NCBI RefSeq assembly: GCF_000014225.1
Contig: NC_008228.1
Span: 2,914,001 to 2,978,000, forward strand
From: Paraglaciecola sp. T6c
Lineage (GTDB): Bacteria > Pseudomonadota > Gammaproteobacteria > Enterobacterales > Alteromonadaceae
Reading direction: 5' to 3'
Length of the DNA stretch: 64,000 bases
Under the pieces are notes generated by a model, which saw only the letters and a list, made by a program, of their open reading frames with translations, was not told where the DNA came from and did no database searches. This document shows positions 45,421-54,848 of this stretch, piece by piece; positions within the stretch are counted from its first letter, which is position 1, and every line of letters starts with the position of its first letter. Made by a program: the position numbers and the translations under genes.

Positions 45421-45798
45421 TTAAACTCGCAGCAGAGTACAAATTTTGTTACCGGTAGGATCTCGAAGATAGGCTAAATGCATTTGATTTTCGCCTTCGC
45501 CGCGCACACCAGGAGGATCTTCACAGGCCACACCACCGTTGGCTATGCCTGCTGCATGCCATGCTTCAGCTTGTTCTGTGCTTTCAACCTTAAAGCCAAG
45601 CGTTGAACCATTACCGTGACATGCAGGTTCGCCATCAATTGGCTTGGTTAAGGCAAATACGCCACTTTTGTCAAAGTAAAAACAACGGCCTTTTTCATCC
45701 ATTACGCCGGGCTTGTAACCCAAAACTTGCATGGTCGCATCGTAGAATTTTTTTGATGCTTCCATATCATTAACACCTATCATCACGTGACTAAACAT
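45421..45798 (-). CDS. VOC-superfamily (glyoxalase-like) protein
   Basis: 125 residues with the vicinal-oxygen-chelate pattern: 'MFSHVMIGVNDMEASKKFYD' opens the first beta-alpha-beta repeat and 'HLAYLRDPTGNKICTL' closes the second. Potential metal ligands are His4, Glu in the middle strand and His near 105. Members include glyoxalases, dioxygenases and antibiotic resistance proteins; the substrate cannot be inferred. Ribosome binding site 'AGGAG'-like sequence lies before the ATG. Alone, with its own terminator. Confidence 0.85.
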   Translation of the reverse strand: MFSHVMIGVNDMEASKKFYDATMQVLGYKPGVMDEKGRCFYFDKSGVFALTKPIDGEPACHGNGSTLGFKVESTEQAEAWHAAGIANGGVACEDPPGVRGEGENQMHLAYLRDPTGNKICTLLRV

Positions 45799-46018
45799 AC
45801 CTATACTCCTTAAATTGCCTTATGGCCCAAATGAGGTTAACCCGATAAACCTGAGCCTTTTACGCCAATCTAACTGGCAAAACAGGATAGATAAATCACA
45901 GTGAACCTTAATGTATTATCTGTTAACTCAATAACTTACCAGCACGACAAAACATGAGCAATAAGTTTAGTATTTTCACTTTAGTGATCCCGAGGCTGTG
46001 CGGTGTGAATAACATTTT

Positions 46019-47023
46019 TTAACCATCTGCATGCAGTAAAAACACTGAAAACATATCGTCTTTCGCTAACCATTGCTTTTCGAATTGCCACCCCGCCATT
46101 CTGGCCAAATGAATAAACTCATCAGGGCGATATTTGTAAGAGTTTTCAGTATGTATGGTTTCGCCCTGGTGAAACGAAATCTGCTGGTCACGAATATGTA
46201 CAACGTGTTCACACTGGCTGACTAGATGCATTTCAATTCGACCTAGGTGCGGGTTGTATAGTGCATAGTGCTCAAAAGCATCGGGGTCAAAATCGCTGCC
46301 AGTAATCTGGTTTACATGACGCAAAATATTACGATTAAACTTTGCAGTAACACCTGCGGAGTCGTTGTATGCTTGATGTAACTGCTGCGGTGACTTTTTG
46401 GTGTCAACGCCAATTAGCAGCATTGCGCTGTCCCCTAAAGAACGGCGAAGTCGCTGTAAAAACTGCAGCGCAAATTCGCGATTAAAATTACCAATCGTCG
46501 ATCCAGGGAAAAAGCCGAGTTTGGAAAAGTCGCTTTGATTCTCTAATGATATAGGCTGGGTAAAATCAGCAAAAATCGGCGATACATTAATATCTGGGTA
46601 ATCAGCAGCCAGCGAATCAGCCGCGCACTGCAGGTGATCCTGAGCGATATCAATAGGCACCACTGAGCGGATCATATTCACGCTTTGTAGCAATATCCTA
46701 ATTTTGGTTAAGCTACCGGCTCCAAATTCAATCAATTCTATTGGTTGAGTAATCAACTCAGACAAGTCCTTGGCGATATTAGGCAACATCGCCATTTCAG
46801 TGCGATAAGGATAGTACTCAGGTAAATCGCAGATTTGATCAAATAACTTTGACCCCAAGCTATCATAAAAAAACTTCGATGAAATTGATTTTTGCTCTGC
46901 TAATAAACCTGACGTTATTTCTGCAGTAATGTCTTCAACTAACCTATCTTGCTCAGATGACGATTCTTTTAACGCAGTTTGATGAGCTGCATCAATCTGG
47001 CGGGCGACGGGGGGAAAGGCCAT
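46019..47023 (-). CDS. egtD: L-histidine N-alpha-methyltransferase (ergothioneine synthesis)
   Basis: 334 residues of the EgtD family: 'SSKFFYDSLGSKLFDQICDL' and 'PEYYPYRTEMAML' at the front, the SAM site 'LIEFGAGSLTKIRILL', 'FFPGSTIGNFNREFA' and 'LLIGVDTKKSPQQLHQAYND'. EgtD trimethylates histidine to hercynine. It starts one base after the stop of egtB, so the pair forms one unit on the minus strand. No regulator or third ergothioneine gene is adjacent; the C-S lyase step (EgtE) must be supplied elsewhere. Confidence 0.92.
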   Translation of the reverse strand: MAFPPVARQIDAAHQTALKESSSEQDRLVEDITAEITSGLLAEQKSISSKFFYDSLGSKLFDQICDLPEYYPYRTEMAMLPNIAKDLSELITQPIELIEFGAGSLTKIRILLQSVNMIRSVVPIDIAQDHLQCAADSLAADYPDINVSPIFADFTQPISLENQSDFSKLGFFPGSTIGNFNREFALQFLQRLRRSLGDSAMLLIGVDTKKSPQQLHQAYNDSAGVTAKFNRNILRHVNQITGSDFDPDAFEHYALYNPHLGRIEMHLVSQCEHVVHIRDQQISFHQGETIHTENSYKYRPDEFIHLARMAGWQFEKQWLAKDDMFSVFLLHADG

Positions 47024-47024
47024 T

Positions 47025-48302
47025 TTAATAATCCTTAGCTAAACGCAGGCCCATGAACTGCCAACGTTGATGGGGGTAAAAGAAAGTTCGATAGGTTGCG
47101 CGCATTTGCTCAATGGGCGTGACACAAGAGCCACCTCGCAAGACATATTGCCCTGACATAAATTTACCATTGTATTCGCCTACTGCCCCCTCAGGCACTT
47201 TGTACCCAGGGTATGGCGTGTATGGGCTGCGTGTCCACTCCCAAACATCGCCGTGTAATTGCATATCATCTGGGCTACCGGGTGCAGTAGGCGTAAAAAC
47301 GCGATGTTCAGAGAAGTTACCCGCAATGTGCTGCGTCCGTGCTGCTAACTCCCATTCGTATTCACTAGGCAGGCGGCACGCTCTCCACTGAGCATAGGCG
47401 TCCGCTTCGTAATAGCTGATATGACAAACCGGCGCCGTTAAATCCAAAGGCACAAGACCATTTAAGGTGAATTGAAACCATTGTTCTTCTTGCTTTCGCC
47501 AATAAAGCGGATGCTGCCACTGTTGCTGCTGCGCTGTCGCCCAGCCATCGGCTAACCACAACACAGGGTTTTGGTATCCGCCTGCGTGAATAAAGGCTAA
47601 CCAGTCACCATTCGTCACTAAGCCTTTGGCTAATGAAAATGCAGCTACATAGGCTTTATGTTTTGGACCTTCGCAATCAAAATAAAATTCAGGTTGCGGA
47701 TCAACACCGAATTCATGTAGCCCAGCCTCGAAGGTGATGAAGTGCTCAGATAATGACAACTCAGCCGATGCTCGCTCTGGTTGAGCGCTAAGGGCGAAAG
47801 CAGCGGGGTAAAGAGGGTTCAGTGAAAAGGCATGCAAAATATCGGTTAACAATAATTCTTGGTGCTGCATCTCGTGGTTCATGCCCAGCTCTATAAGCGA
47901 AAGCAACTCAGCATCGCTGTTTTGGGTTAGTAATTGTTCGATGGCGGCATCAACCTGCTGACGATACGCGTATACCTCTTCTATCGAAGGGCGACTGATC
48001 ATCCCCCTTTGAGCACGGGGATAACGCTCGCCTTTTTGCTCATAATAGGAATTAAACAAATAATTAAATTGCGGTTGAGGTGACTGATAATCCTCAATAA
48101 AAGCGTGCAGAATAAACTGCTCAAAAAACCAAGTCGTATGCGCTAAGTGCCACTTGGTAGGGCTGGCATCTGGCATAGACTGCAGCTGCATGTCCTCACT
48201 GGTTAGTGACTTGGCCAAATCGAGACTGTACTGGCGACGAGCATGAAAGCGAGTAATCAGTGGAATGTTTGATGAATCTAAAATGTGAGATGCAACCGTC
48301 AT
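47025..48302 (-). CDS. egtB: ergothioneine sulfoxide synthase (EgtB family)
   Basis: 425 residues. A DinB-like iron-binding domain (about 10-165) has 'KWHLAHTTWFFEQF' and the HX3HXE motif 'HEMQHQE'. It is followed by a formylglycine-generating-enzyme-like domain with 'GDVWEWTRSPYTPYPGY', 'YVLRGGSCVTP' and 'RWQFMGLRLAKD'. The enzyme joins hercynine to gamma-glutamylcysteine or cysteine with oxygen. Absence of the EgtA and EgtC genes nearby leaves the sulfur donor open. It is too short for the OvoA type, which carries its own methyltransferase. Confidence 0.92.
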   Translation of the reverse strand: MTVASHILDSSNIPLITRFHARRQYSLDLAKSLTSEDMQLQSMPDASPTKWHLAHTTWFFEQFILHAFIEDYQSPQPQFNYLFNSYYEQKGERYPRAQRGMISRPSIEEVYAYRQQVDAAIEQLLTQNSDAELLSLIELGMNHEMQHQELLLTDILHAFSLNPLYPAAFALSAQPERASAELSLSEHFITFEAGLHEFGVDPQPEFYFDCEGPKHKAYVAAFSLAKGLVTNGDWLAFIHAGGYQNPVLWLADGWATAQQQQWQHPLYWRKQEEQWFQFTLNGLVPLDLTAPVCHISYYEADAYAQWRACRLPSEYEWELAARTQHIAGNFSEHRVFTPTAPGSPDDMQLHGDVWEWTRSPYTPYPGYKVPEGAVGEYNGKFMSGQYVLRGGSCVTPIEQMRATYRTFFYPHQRWQFMGLRLAKDY

Positions 48303-48399
48303 ATCATATGATTTCTTATGGTCTATTTTACTGAGCCAGTATTATCTGACTTCATGAAAATTTCATTAAACTCGATGAAAAAGAGCAAAGCCGCTACGC

Positions 48400-49248
48400 C
48401 TAGCCACTAACGGAGGCTAGAAAATAGTCTTGCCATGATTGGTGCGCCCTACCGCAAGCCTGCTGATAGTGACTTTCGTTTTCTAGCGCTCCTATCGCAA
48501 TACCTTGGTAAATTCCCGCAATCACGGTACCAATGAAATCCCCTTGTTCAGCCATGCGGTCTGCTTGGTATTCTTCAAAGGTCAATGGGACATAGTGAAG
48601 GTTAAGGTCAAATGCTTTGTTTAGATGCTCAACTAGTTGCTGCTGGGTTAACAATTCACCATGTAAATTATAGGTATGGCCATTATGCTTATCTTCAGTC
48701 AGCATTTTTGCATACGCGTACGCTAACTCCCCCCGACATGTATACGCACAGCGCCCTTGCCCTGCGCAATTGGTCACCTTACCAGCCTTTTTATAGCTTG
48801 CGATATATTCAATATCTGGCTCAATATAAATACCGTTTCTGCCAATGACCCACTCTAAACCGCTGGATTTTACGTCTTCTTCTGTTTGCCTATTACTTTG
48901 AATGACGGGTGAGAAAGCGGTGCCTTGCTGCGCTCCTTGCACACTGGTATAGACGATTTTGCAAACACCGCTGTTTTTAGCTGCATTAATAACGTTGCGA
49001 TGTTGCACGATTCGTTTGTCGGGCGCATCCATCCCAGAGACTAACAATAAGGTGTCGACACCCATTAATGAGCGTTCCAACTCGGGTAAATTATTGTAAT
49101 CACCAGGGCGCACTTCAACCCCAAGGGCGCTGGCCTTTTCCGGCGTTCTAGCTAAAGCGACTACATTTGCTGCACCAACTTGTTTGACAAGGGTATTGAC
49201 GATCGCCCTGCCCAATTGGCCACTCGCCGCTGTTACCGCAATCTTCAT
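48400..49248 (-). CDS. NmrA-like NAD(P)H-dependent oxidoreductase (QorB type)
   Basis: 282 residues from the ATG at 49248, chosen for its 'AGGTGG' ribosome binding site and because the Rossmann fold starts there ('MKIAVTAASGQLGRAIVNTL'). Later blocks are 'VRPGDYNNLPELERSLMGVD', 'KIVYTSVQGAQ' and 'WVIGRNGIYIEPDIEY'. This is the atypical short-chain dehydrogenase group that includes E. coli QorB, an NADPH quinone reductase. Some relatives act as redox sensors. It is a single gene; its substrate is not known. Confidence 0.86.
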   Translation of the reverse strand: MKIAVTAASGQLGRAIVNTLVKQVGAANVVALARTPEKASALGVEVRPGDYNNLPELERSLMGVDTLLLVSGMDAPDKRIVQHRNVINAAKNSGVCKIVYTSVQGAQQGTAFSPVIQSNRQTEEDVKSSGLEWVIGRNGIYIEPDIEYIASYKKAGKVTNCAGQGRCAYTCRGELAYAYAKMLTEDKHNGHTYNLHGELLTQQQLVEHLNKAFDLNLHYVPLTFEEYQADRMAEQGDFIGTVIAGIYQGIAIGALENESHYQQACGRAHQSWQDYFLASVSG

Positions 49249-49431
49249 ATTCACCACCTGATGATAGAGCTGTACGTTATTGTGTGAATAGCGTGAAAAA
49301 TATCTCAATTAACATAACAGTTGAGGAAGATAAAAAAAAGACAAGGAAGTATGGAAGATTATGCTATGAACATGCTTTTATGAACGATTAAGCTATGGAT
49401 GCAATAAAGCGTTGAAAGTAAATGAAGTTGC

Positions 49432-49677
49432 TTAGGGTGGATTAAAATAATCGTGTAAGTTAAGACCAATGAGTAACATACCGAGCCCGGCCACCTGAGT
49501 ATAAAAAGACAGTTTTGCCACACGCCAATAAAGCACGATGAACACTAAGCATACAGGTTGAATAAATAAACACGCGAGTCCCCAAAACGTACTCTGGTTG
49601 AACGCTTCAAGTAGTAGTAACAACGCCCCGACAATAAATATTAGTAAGCCAACTAGGGTAATAATCATTGTAATCAT
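49432..49677 (-). CDS. 81-residue membrane protein of unknown function
   Basis: Three hydrophobic segments: 'IITLVGLLIFIVGALLLLLE', 'FWGLACLFIQPVCLVFIVLY' and 'YTQVAGLGMLLIGLNL'. They give a small inner-membrane protein. No family is recognised, though many bacteria have unannotated proteins of this build ('STFWGLACLF..P' reminds me of small conserved membrane proteins). The clean frame and helix pattern support a real gene. Confidence 0.55.
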   Translation of the reverse strand: MITMIITLVGLLIFIVGALLLLLEAFNQSTFWGLACLFIQPVCLVFIVLYWRVAKLSFYTQVAGLGMLLIGLNLHDYFNPP

Positions 49678-50027
49678 ATTGTTTATCTAACCGAGTCAAT
49701 TGGTAAATCGCGGGCGGTATTAGCGTATAGCTGCGCAGTGTTAAGGGCGCTTTTCTTCGCAAATAGTCTGCTACGCACGCGAAACGATCAAGTTCGCCGA
49801 CCAGTGTAGTGCTCTGAAGTGCGTAGCGTATGAAAAGTGCGTAGCGTATGAAAAGTGCGTAGCGTATGAAAAGCACGTCGCCTATGAAAACGTAGCGTTA
49901 GATTACGCGACACATTGCCACAGACACCGCACAGTATTTTCTCATATGCGCATTATTATCTTCGTCACGTCTATAAGGGTGTTGTCTACCGCGGCTTTTC
50001 CTCGCGCGACGGAAGTACAGCGAACGA
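49678..50027. other. gene-free stretch with an 18-base tandem repeat
   Basis: Between the small membrane gene and the DUF3297 gene no frame looks coding; the only structure is the tandem repeat at 49819-49890, whose translation gives repeated 'LFIRYA' and is not credible as a gene. Confidence 0.5.
49819..49890. repeat. tandem repeat of GTGCGTAGCGTATGAAAA, four units
   Basis: Three exact 18-base units at 49819-49836, 49837-49854 and 49855-49872 are followed by a unit with four changes to 49890. A partial unit (CGTAGCG) follows. No spacers, so it is not a CRISPR array. Confidence 0.9.
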
Positions 50028-50276
50028 TTAAGCGTAAAAAGCTTCAACCGTTCCTTTTAAGGTTATCAATAGCGGTTGGCCGCGGCGATCTAACGCTTTA
50101 GGTGAAGGAATTTTTACCCAACCTTCGCTGATACAGTACTCTTCTACGTTGGTGCGCTCTTTACCATTCAAGCGAATTCCAATGTTGTGCTCAAACACTT
50201 CTTCCACATAGTGGCGGCTACGAGGGTTGCTTGAAAGATGATCGGGTAACGGTGGTAAGTTAGTGGTGTCGTTCAT
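50028..50276 (-). CDS. DUF3297 family protein
   Basis: 82 residues: 'LPDHLSSNPRSRHYVEEVFE' then 'IGIRLNGKERTNVEEYCISE' and 'WVKIPSPKALDRRGQPLLIT', the DUF3297 pattern. Proteins of this family are small, cytoplasmic and widespread in gammaproteobacteria; no function is known. It stands 162 bases left of the helicase gene on the same strand, so it may share its transcript. Confidence 0.85.
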   Translation of the reverse strand: MNDTTNLPPLPDHLSSNPRSRHYVEEVFEHNIGIRLNGKERTNVEEYCISEGWVKIPSPKALDRRGQPLLITLKGTVEAFYA

Positions 50277-50438
50277 AAAAATGACCTAGATTCGAAAAAA
50301 GTTCGCTATTGTAGACAATATGCCCGGTGCACTCAATAACTGTGTCAAATCGGTATAAAACGACCTTTCACAGCTTGTTTGCTAGGCCTTAACGAGTGCG
50401 CAAAAAACTACCGTAAAGAGATGCGTTAGCAGCACCTA

Positions 50439-51815
50439 CTATTTTCTGCGACTTCGTTTGGCTCCCCCTGCACTACCTTTGTGCTGTTTTCGTGAACTCG
50501 AAGTATGCGGGTCAGCTTCGAAATTCCCATACAGTTCATCATCTTCATCATCAATGTTTAACTTGGCTGCAGGGGGTTTGCCCTTCACATGTTTCGTATT
50601 TTCCATATTCCTTGAGGTGGGTTTTTCAGCGCTGTTAACGCGTGTGTTGGCTTTGTTGGCTGACCATGACTTTGTCACTTGGTCTTTTGGCGCAAAACCA
50701 ACCAAAGTAGAAGGCTTTAGATGCTGATCTAAATAGCGCTCAAGGGATTGAAGCTGCGAGATCTCATCTGGGCTGAAAAGAGAAATCGCCGTCCCTGTAT
50801 TTCCTGCTCGTCCTGTTCGCCCAATACGATGCACGTAATCCTCAGGTACGTACGGCAGGTCATAATTAACAACGCAGGGTAACTGGCTAACATCAATGCC
50901 CCTAGCTGCGATATCGGTGGCAACCAAAACCTGTATTTCACCGGCCTTAAAGGCATTTAAGGCTTGGGTACGTGCATGTTGTGTTCGGTTGGCATGAATA
51001 GATGCAGCAGCAATACCAGCATCTTCAAGTTCAGTCACTAGTGCGTCAGCCGTTCGCTTAGTGCGGATAAACACTAGTGTTTGCGACCATCTGTGCTGTT
51101 GAATAAGTTGGATAAGCGCGGCGCTTTTTCGCGCCTGCTCTATCGGGTGGAATGTTTGCGCGACTAAATCCACTGTACTATTCACGGCGCTGACTTCAAT
51201 CGTCTTTGGAGCATTCAGCATTTCCCTCGCAAAGTGTTTAATCTGTTTTGAAAAAGTAGCTGAAAACAACAGCGTTTGACGCTTAACAGGCAACAGCGAT
51301 TGAATGCGCTTTACGTCATCAATAAAGCCTAAATCCAGCATACGATCGGCCTCATCAAACACGAGTATCTCTAGGTTTTCAAAGTGCAAAGCCCGCTGTT
51401 CATACAAATCAAGTAAACGGCCAGGTGTGGCAATCAGCACGTCTACGCCCTCTTGCAATTGCGCTATTTGCGGCTCGATTCTAACGCCGCCGTAAACCGC
51501 AAAGCTGCGAATATTCAACTGAGTACTGTAAATTTCAACACTGATGGCTACTTGCGCTGCTAATTCCCGAGTTGGGGTAACAATCAAGCTTCGCACACCC
51601 TGTACCTTGGTGCTTTGTTTCGCGGCTAAACGTTGCAATAAGGGCAAGGTAAACGCCGCCGTTTTCCCTGTACCGGTTTGGGCTACGGCTAACAGGTCAT
51701 GTTGAGCTAACACAAGGGGTATTGCTTCACGTTGAATGTCTGTGGCGACCGAGTAACCTTGTGTAGCAATGGCGTGAATGAGCTCATCACGCAAGCCTAA
51801 TGCCTCAAATGACAT
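50439..51815 (-). CDS. DEAD-box RNA helicase, RhlE type
   Basis: 458 residues with all motifs: Q motif near 'YSVATDIQREAIP', 'AQTGTGKTAAF' (I), 'PTRELAAQ' (Ia), 'VFDEADRMLDLGF' (II), 'LFSATFS' (III) and 'HRIGRTGRAGNTG' (VI). The C-terminal 90 residues are a low-complexity basic/acidic tail ('IDDEDDELYGNFE', 'GGAKRSRRK'), as in RhlE-like proteins. These helicases remodel RNA in ribosome assembly and cold growth. Alone in its direction with its neighbours loosely spaced. Confidence 0.93.
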   Translation of the reverse strand: MSFEALGLRDELIHAIATQGYSVATDIQREAIPLVLAQHDLLAVAQTGTGKTAAFTLPLLQRLAAKQSTKVQGVRSLIVTPTRELAAQVAISVEIYSTQLNIRSFAVYGGVRIEPQIAQLQEGVDVLIATPGRLLDLYEQRALHFENLEILVFDEADRMLDLGFIDDVKRIQSLLPVKRQTLLFSATFSKQIKHFAREMLNAPKTIEVSAVNSTVDLVAQTFHPIEQARKSAALIQLIQQHRWSQTLVFIRTKRTADALVTELEDAGIAAASIHANRTQHARTQALNAFKAGEIQVLVATDIAARGIDVSQLPCVVNYDLPYVPEDYVHRIGRTGRAGNTGTAISLFSPDEISQLQSLERYLDQHLKPSTLVGFAPKDQVTKSWSANKANTRVNSAEKPTSRNMENTKHVKGKPPAAKLNIDDEDDELYGNFEADPHTSSSRKQHKGSAGGAKRSRRK

Positions 51816-51990
51816 AAATTGGGATCCCTTAGGTTAAATATAAATCAGTAACAGAAGATAAAAAGCGGATGAAACGCCGACGAAAAACGGAGGCTAAACC
51901 GACAACAAGTGCGGTGATTATTCTAGCTTGGCTATCTAATAGACGCGCCAACGCCAATCTAGCCGAGCCGCGCTTAACTAAGCCAACACG

Positions 51991-52416
51991 TTAGATTTTA
52001 CACGCATCGTAAGCCGCTTTGCTATTCGAGGATTGCCTAACAACGAAATCATGTTGAAAGGTGAGCATGACGGGCTGGCGCTTGGTATTAGTCTGAGTTG
52101 GTACCCATACCCATTTTTCAATGGCAATCGTTGCCTGCTTTTCAAACACCCCTTTCGGGAAAGATTTAATGATGGCAGGCGCGACCGCCCGGCCATTTGC
52201 ATCAATAAGCAAAGAAAACTCAACGCAACCTGATAATTTCTGTTGTTTTGCCAGCGTTGGATACACAGGCGTGACTTTACGATAAGCAAGCCAATATTCA
52301 TCTACTGCAGCTTTATCGGCCGTTAAATCCAATGGGGTCAAGGCACTCTTGTTCGGCACGCTCGTGCAAGCACTGATTAGCAGCGCCCCAGAGATAACCA
52401 ACAGTAATTTATTCAT
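51991..52416 (-). CDS. lipoprotein with a TonB C-terminal-like domain
   Basis: 141 residues from the ATG at 52416, chosen because it has 'GGAG' before it and starts a lipoprotein signal ('MNKLLLVISGALLISACTS', lipobox Cys17). The region after 'VTPVYPTLAKQQKLSGCVEF' and 'KWVWVPT' matches the TonB C-terminal fold, as in TonB-like energy-transducer proteins. It lacks the membrane helix and Pro-rich linker of real TonB, so it is not an energy transducer itself. Its two domain cysteines could pair. Function unknown. Confidence 0.75.
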   Translation of the reverse strand: MNKLLLVISGALLISACTSVPNKSALTPLDLTADKAAVDEYWLAYRKVTPVYPTLAKQQKLSGCVEFSLLIDANGRAVAPAIIKSFPKGVFEKQATIAIEKWVWVPTQTNTKRQPVMLTFQHDFVVRQSSNSKAAYDACKI

Positions 52417-52747
52417 AAACGCTCCAAGCAATGACAACATTAAGATACCAGAAAATGCGGAAGGGGTTAGCACGAATTGAACTACGCACTGGGAGAGTCA
52501 GAAAAGCCATGGAAACACGCATAGCGTATATGTTCGCAACAGGTTAATACGTATTTATTAAGGTTATCAAAGTACTACTAGGAACGTTTCACGAACTTAA
52601 AGTGTTTGTTTTTTACACAATTAGCATTGACCCACAGCGAACGACTAAGGTAAAACTACAACGCACTTCGCGTACCGGATTCGGATGTTCTTGCAGTGAT
52701 AAGGATCATGGTTTCATACCGCTTACTATGCAGGGAGCATAAGAGCA
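52417..52747. other. divergent promoter region before the protease cluster
   Basis: 331 bases separate the leftward lipoprotein from the rightward secreted-protein gene. No reading frame is credible, and I could not identify a specific operator. It must hold promoters for both sides. Confidence 0.45.
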
Positions 52748-53575
52748 ATGAAAAACACATCAGTTTTACTGCGCCAAACGTCGCTAAATAAACGCTATTA
52801 TCGCCTTTATTCTTTACGTTATTTACGCCTATTCCTGCTATTAATGCCATCGTATTTTTCATCTACTTTGGCGCTCTCAAGCACATGTGACACGCAGTTA
52901 TTAAAGAGAGCGGATTCTGGGGCTAATGGCTACAGGGACAGAAGTGGCATTTGCGAAGGGCTTTACGAGTCCCCGGTGTCCGCAGATTTTGAGCTTGTTT
53001 CGATGCTTAACGCCCCTCTGATAGAGCATTTTTCTAAGGACGACGTCATCCAGATAATGCAGCCGAACCTGACGCAACAAATGAGCACATCGTCAATCAG
53101 CATAAGAGGGTTAGCGTTAAAGCCGCGCTTGTATTACCGCATGGATACGACCTTCGATGCTAGCGCTACCATTTCATGGCCGGTAAACGAGGTGCTGAGC
53201 ACAATTAAACTCGACGCTCAGGAATTAGGGATTTATGGCTGGCAGGAAACCAATAAAGGAATGGTCTATATACCTGTGGATGCCAAAATCGCAAACTCAC
53301 CTGCCAAAACAGCCGCAGCGTTTGATACTCAAGTTATTGTAAGAGCGGGCGTGCCGATTAAAAAAATTGCCTGGCGACTTCTGGGTGAAGGTGTTTCTGA
53401 CAAGTACGTAAATGAATCAAAAAGCTATGCTGTTGGTGCCCCAATCCCTATTTTAATTACATGGCCATCGACACTTCCTCAAATTATTAAGCTGGAAGTT
53501 GCAGCAAAACCAATGACAAGCAATGAATGGATTATACAAATATTCAATATCGCATTGCCGCGCCCAGCGCTCTAG
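52748..53575 (+). CDS. exported protein of unknown function, first gene of the protease cluster
   Basis: 275 residues. A signal segment ('LRLFLLLMPSYFSSTLALSS') is followed by a mature region with three cysteines near its start: 'CDTQLLKRADSGANGYRDRS' and then 'GICEGLYESPVSADFELVSM'. The rest is rich in beta strands, with no membrane anchor. I do not recognise the family. It lies 58 bases before the membrane protein and is co-directional with it and the protease, so a shared transcript is probable. The product would be periplasmic. Its role may be to bind or cap a protease substrate, but this is a guess from position only. Confidence 0.6.
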   Translation: MKNTSVLLRQTSLNKRYYRLYSLRYLRLFLLLMPSYFSSTLALSSTCDTQLLKRADSGANGYRDRSGICEGLYESPVSADFELVSMLNAPLIEHFSKDDVIQIMQPNLTQQMSTSSISIRGLALKPRLYYRMDTTFDASATISWPVNEVLSTIKLDAQELGIYGWQETNKGMVYIPVDAKIANSPAKTAAAFDTQVIVRAGVPIKKIAWRLLGEGVSDKYVNESKSYAVGAPIPILITWPSTLPQIIKLEVAAKPMTSNEWIIQIFNIALPRPAL

Positions 53576-53633
53576 TCTATCAATCATTAAAACGATAAAT
53601 ACGCTTAGCTACAGATCGTTTCAAAGGGTCGCA

Positions 53634-54848
53634 ATGTTTAAACTAGTAACAAGTGTAAAACAGCTATTTAAGTCATCCAGCTTCAATCGCCGCCGAGAAC
53701 GTAGGAAGCAACTTAGCAAGGCTAGCGAGCGTATAAAAGAGAAAGAAAAAGCATTACTCGAAAGTGTGACTCTGCGTTTGGGTAAGGATCCGTCGGCACC
53801 TGTGTCTGAAGCGTTACGCCAACTAGACAACCTTTCAACCGTGCTAGAACTGCAAAGAAGTATAAAAATGGGCGCATATGGCATGGTGGTCATTGTTACT
53901 ATTGGGATATTAGCCATTGCCGCATTTATACCGGGCTTACCTACGCCTGGTCATATTAAAGTGCAATCGACATCAGTTGAAATCACGTTGTCAAAAGACT
54001 TCGACTGGTCAGGTACGCTAAGGACAATGGATAAAAATCCTATTTTGTTGTCGCAGTTCACGCAAATCGACTCCCCGCAAATACCAGAACTTACCCAGCC
54101 CCTAGACTCTGATGTCTTGCAGATTACTTCACTGAGCACCGCCTCACTTGAATCTTTGTTCATGCCCGCAGGTACAAAGCTATGGATCGAATGGGATGAA
54201 CAGGAACGTGTTCTGATATTTATTATGACCCCCAGTTCTCCCGCGGTCTCTGATGAGTTAGTCGTGCGTGCAGAATTCAAACATGCAGGAGAAACACGGT
54301 TCGTGATGGCTGATAAAGCGCCATTGGTGAGACGACCACTGACCTGCCCTATGGAAGATAAGTGTATATTGCCCCGAAGAACATTAGTCAGCGCCCCACT
54401 AGGGCAAACCCCACGCATTCGACTGCATACCCGTGATTTAGTGAGTCTTGCGGGCCTAGAGGCGAGTCAGTTTTCTTTTTCAAAATATACCCTTGAAGAC
54501 TCAAAAAGAAATGGTGGACGCTGTACTGTGACATCGGGCGAATATCAGTTAAGGGGCAGTCATGCTGCATCAAACCTACATAAGGGAGAATGTATTCATG
54601 TCAAAAGTATTGAGGGAGCCATGGGGATAGAAATGTCAATGCAAGAGAGCGTTACCGATCCCCACCGTTTACAAATTTGGTATCAAGGAATGGTCAAATC
54701 GATGCGAGTGGGAAGCCAAGCGTTTACGCAGGAGCAAACCCCGAAATTACTCGCTTATCTCATAGGCATACCTGCGGTGAGCATCATTGGGTCGATTTTG
54801 GGTGTACTACTGGCAACAGGTTTTGCCGTAATAAGGGTTAAACAATGA
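53634..54848 (+). CDS. two-helix membrane protein of unknown function, second gene of the protease cluster
   Basis: 404 residues from the ATG at 53634, which follows 'AAAGGG' by five bases; the frame open from 53523 overlaps the previous gene and is rejected. Residues 1-75 form a basic, charged cytoplasmic region ('RRRERRKQLSKASERIKEKE'), then a helix at about 82-103 and a periplasmic beta-rich domain of about 270 residues. Two pairs of cysteines ('CPMEDKC', and 'GRCTVTSG' with 'GECIHVK') precede a second helix near 378-400. Its stop overlaps the protease start (ATGA), so the two are translationally coupled. Function is not recognised. Confidence 0.65.
   Translation: MFKLVTSVKQLFKSSSFNRRRERRKQLSKASERIKEKEKALLESVTLRLGKDPSAPVSEALRQLDNLSTVLELQRSIKMGAYGMVVIVTIGILAIAAFIPGLPTPGHIKVQSTSVEITLSKDFDWSGTLRTMDKNPILLSQFTQIDSPQIPELTQPLDSDVLQITSLSTASLESLFMPAGTKLWIEWDEQERVLIFIMTPSSPAVSDELVVRAEFKHAGETRFVMADKAPLVRRPLTCPMEDKCILPRRTLVSAPLGQTPRIRLHTRDLVSLAGLEASQFSFSKYTLEDSKRNGGRCTVTSGEYQLRGSHAASNLHKGECIHVKSIEGAMGIEMSMQESVTDPHRLQIWYQGMVKSMRVGSQAFTQEQTPKLLAYLIGIPAVSIIGSILGVLLATGFAVIRVKQ

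Noticed and set aside
49607-49876. 89-codon frame with repeated LFIRYA
   Set aside because: It only translates the 18-base tandem repeat and overlaps the small membrane gene in another frame.
53523-53633. Longer start of the two-helix membrane protein
   Set aside because: It overlaps the end of the preceding gene, lacks a ribosome binding site, and the ATG at 53634 has a good one.
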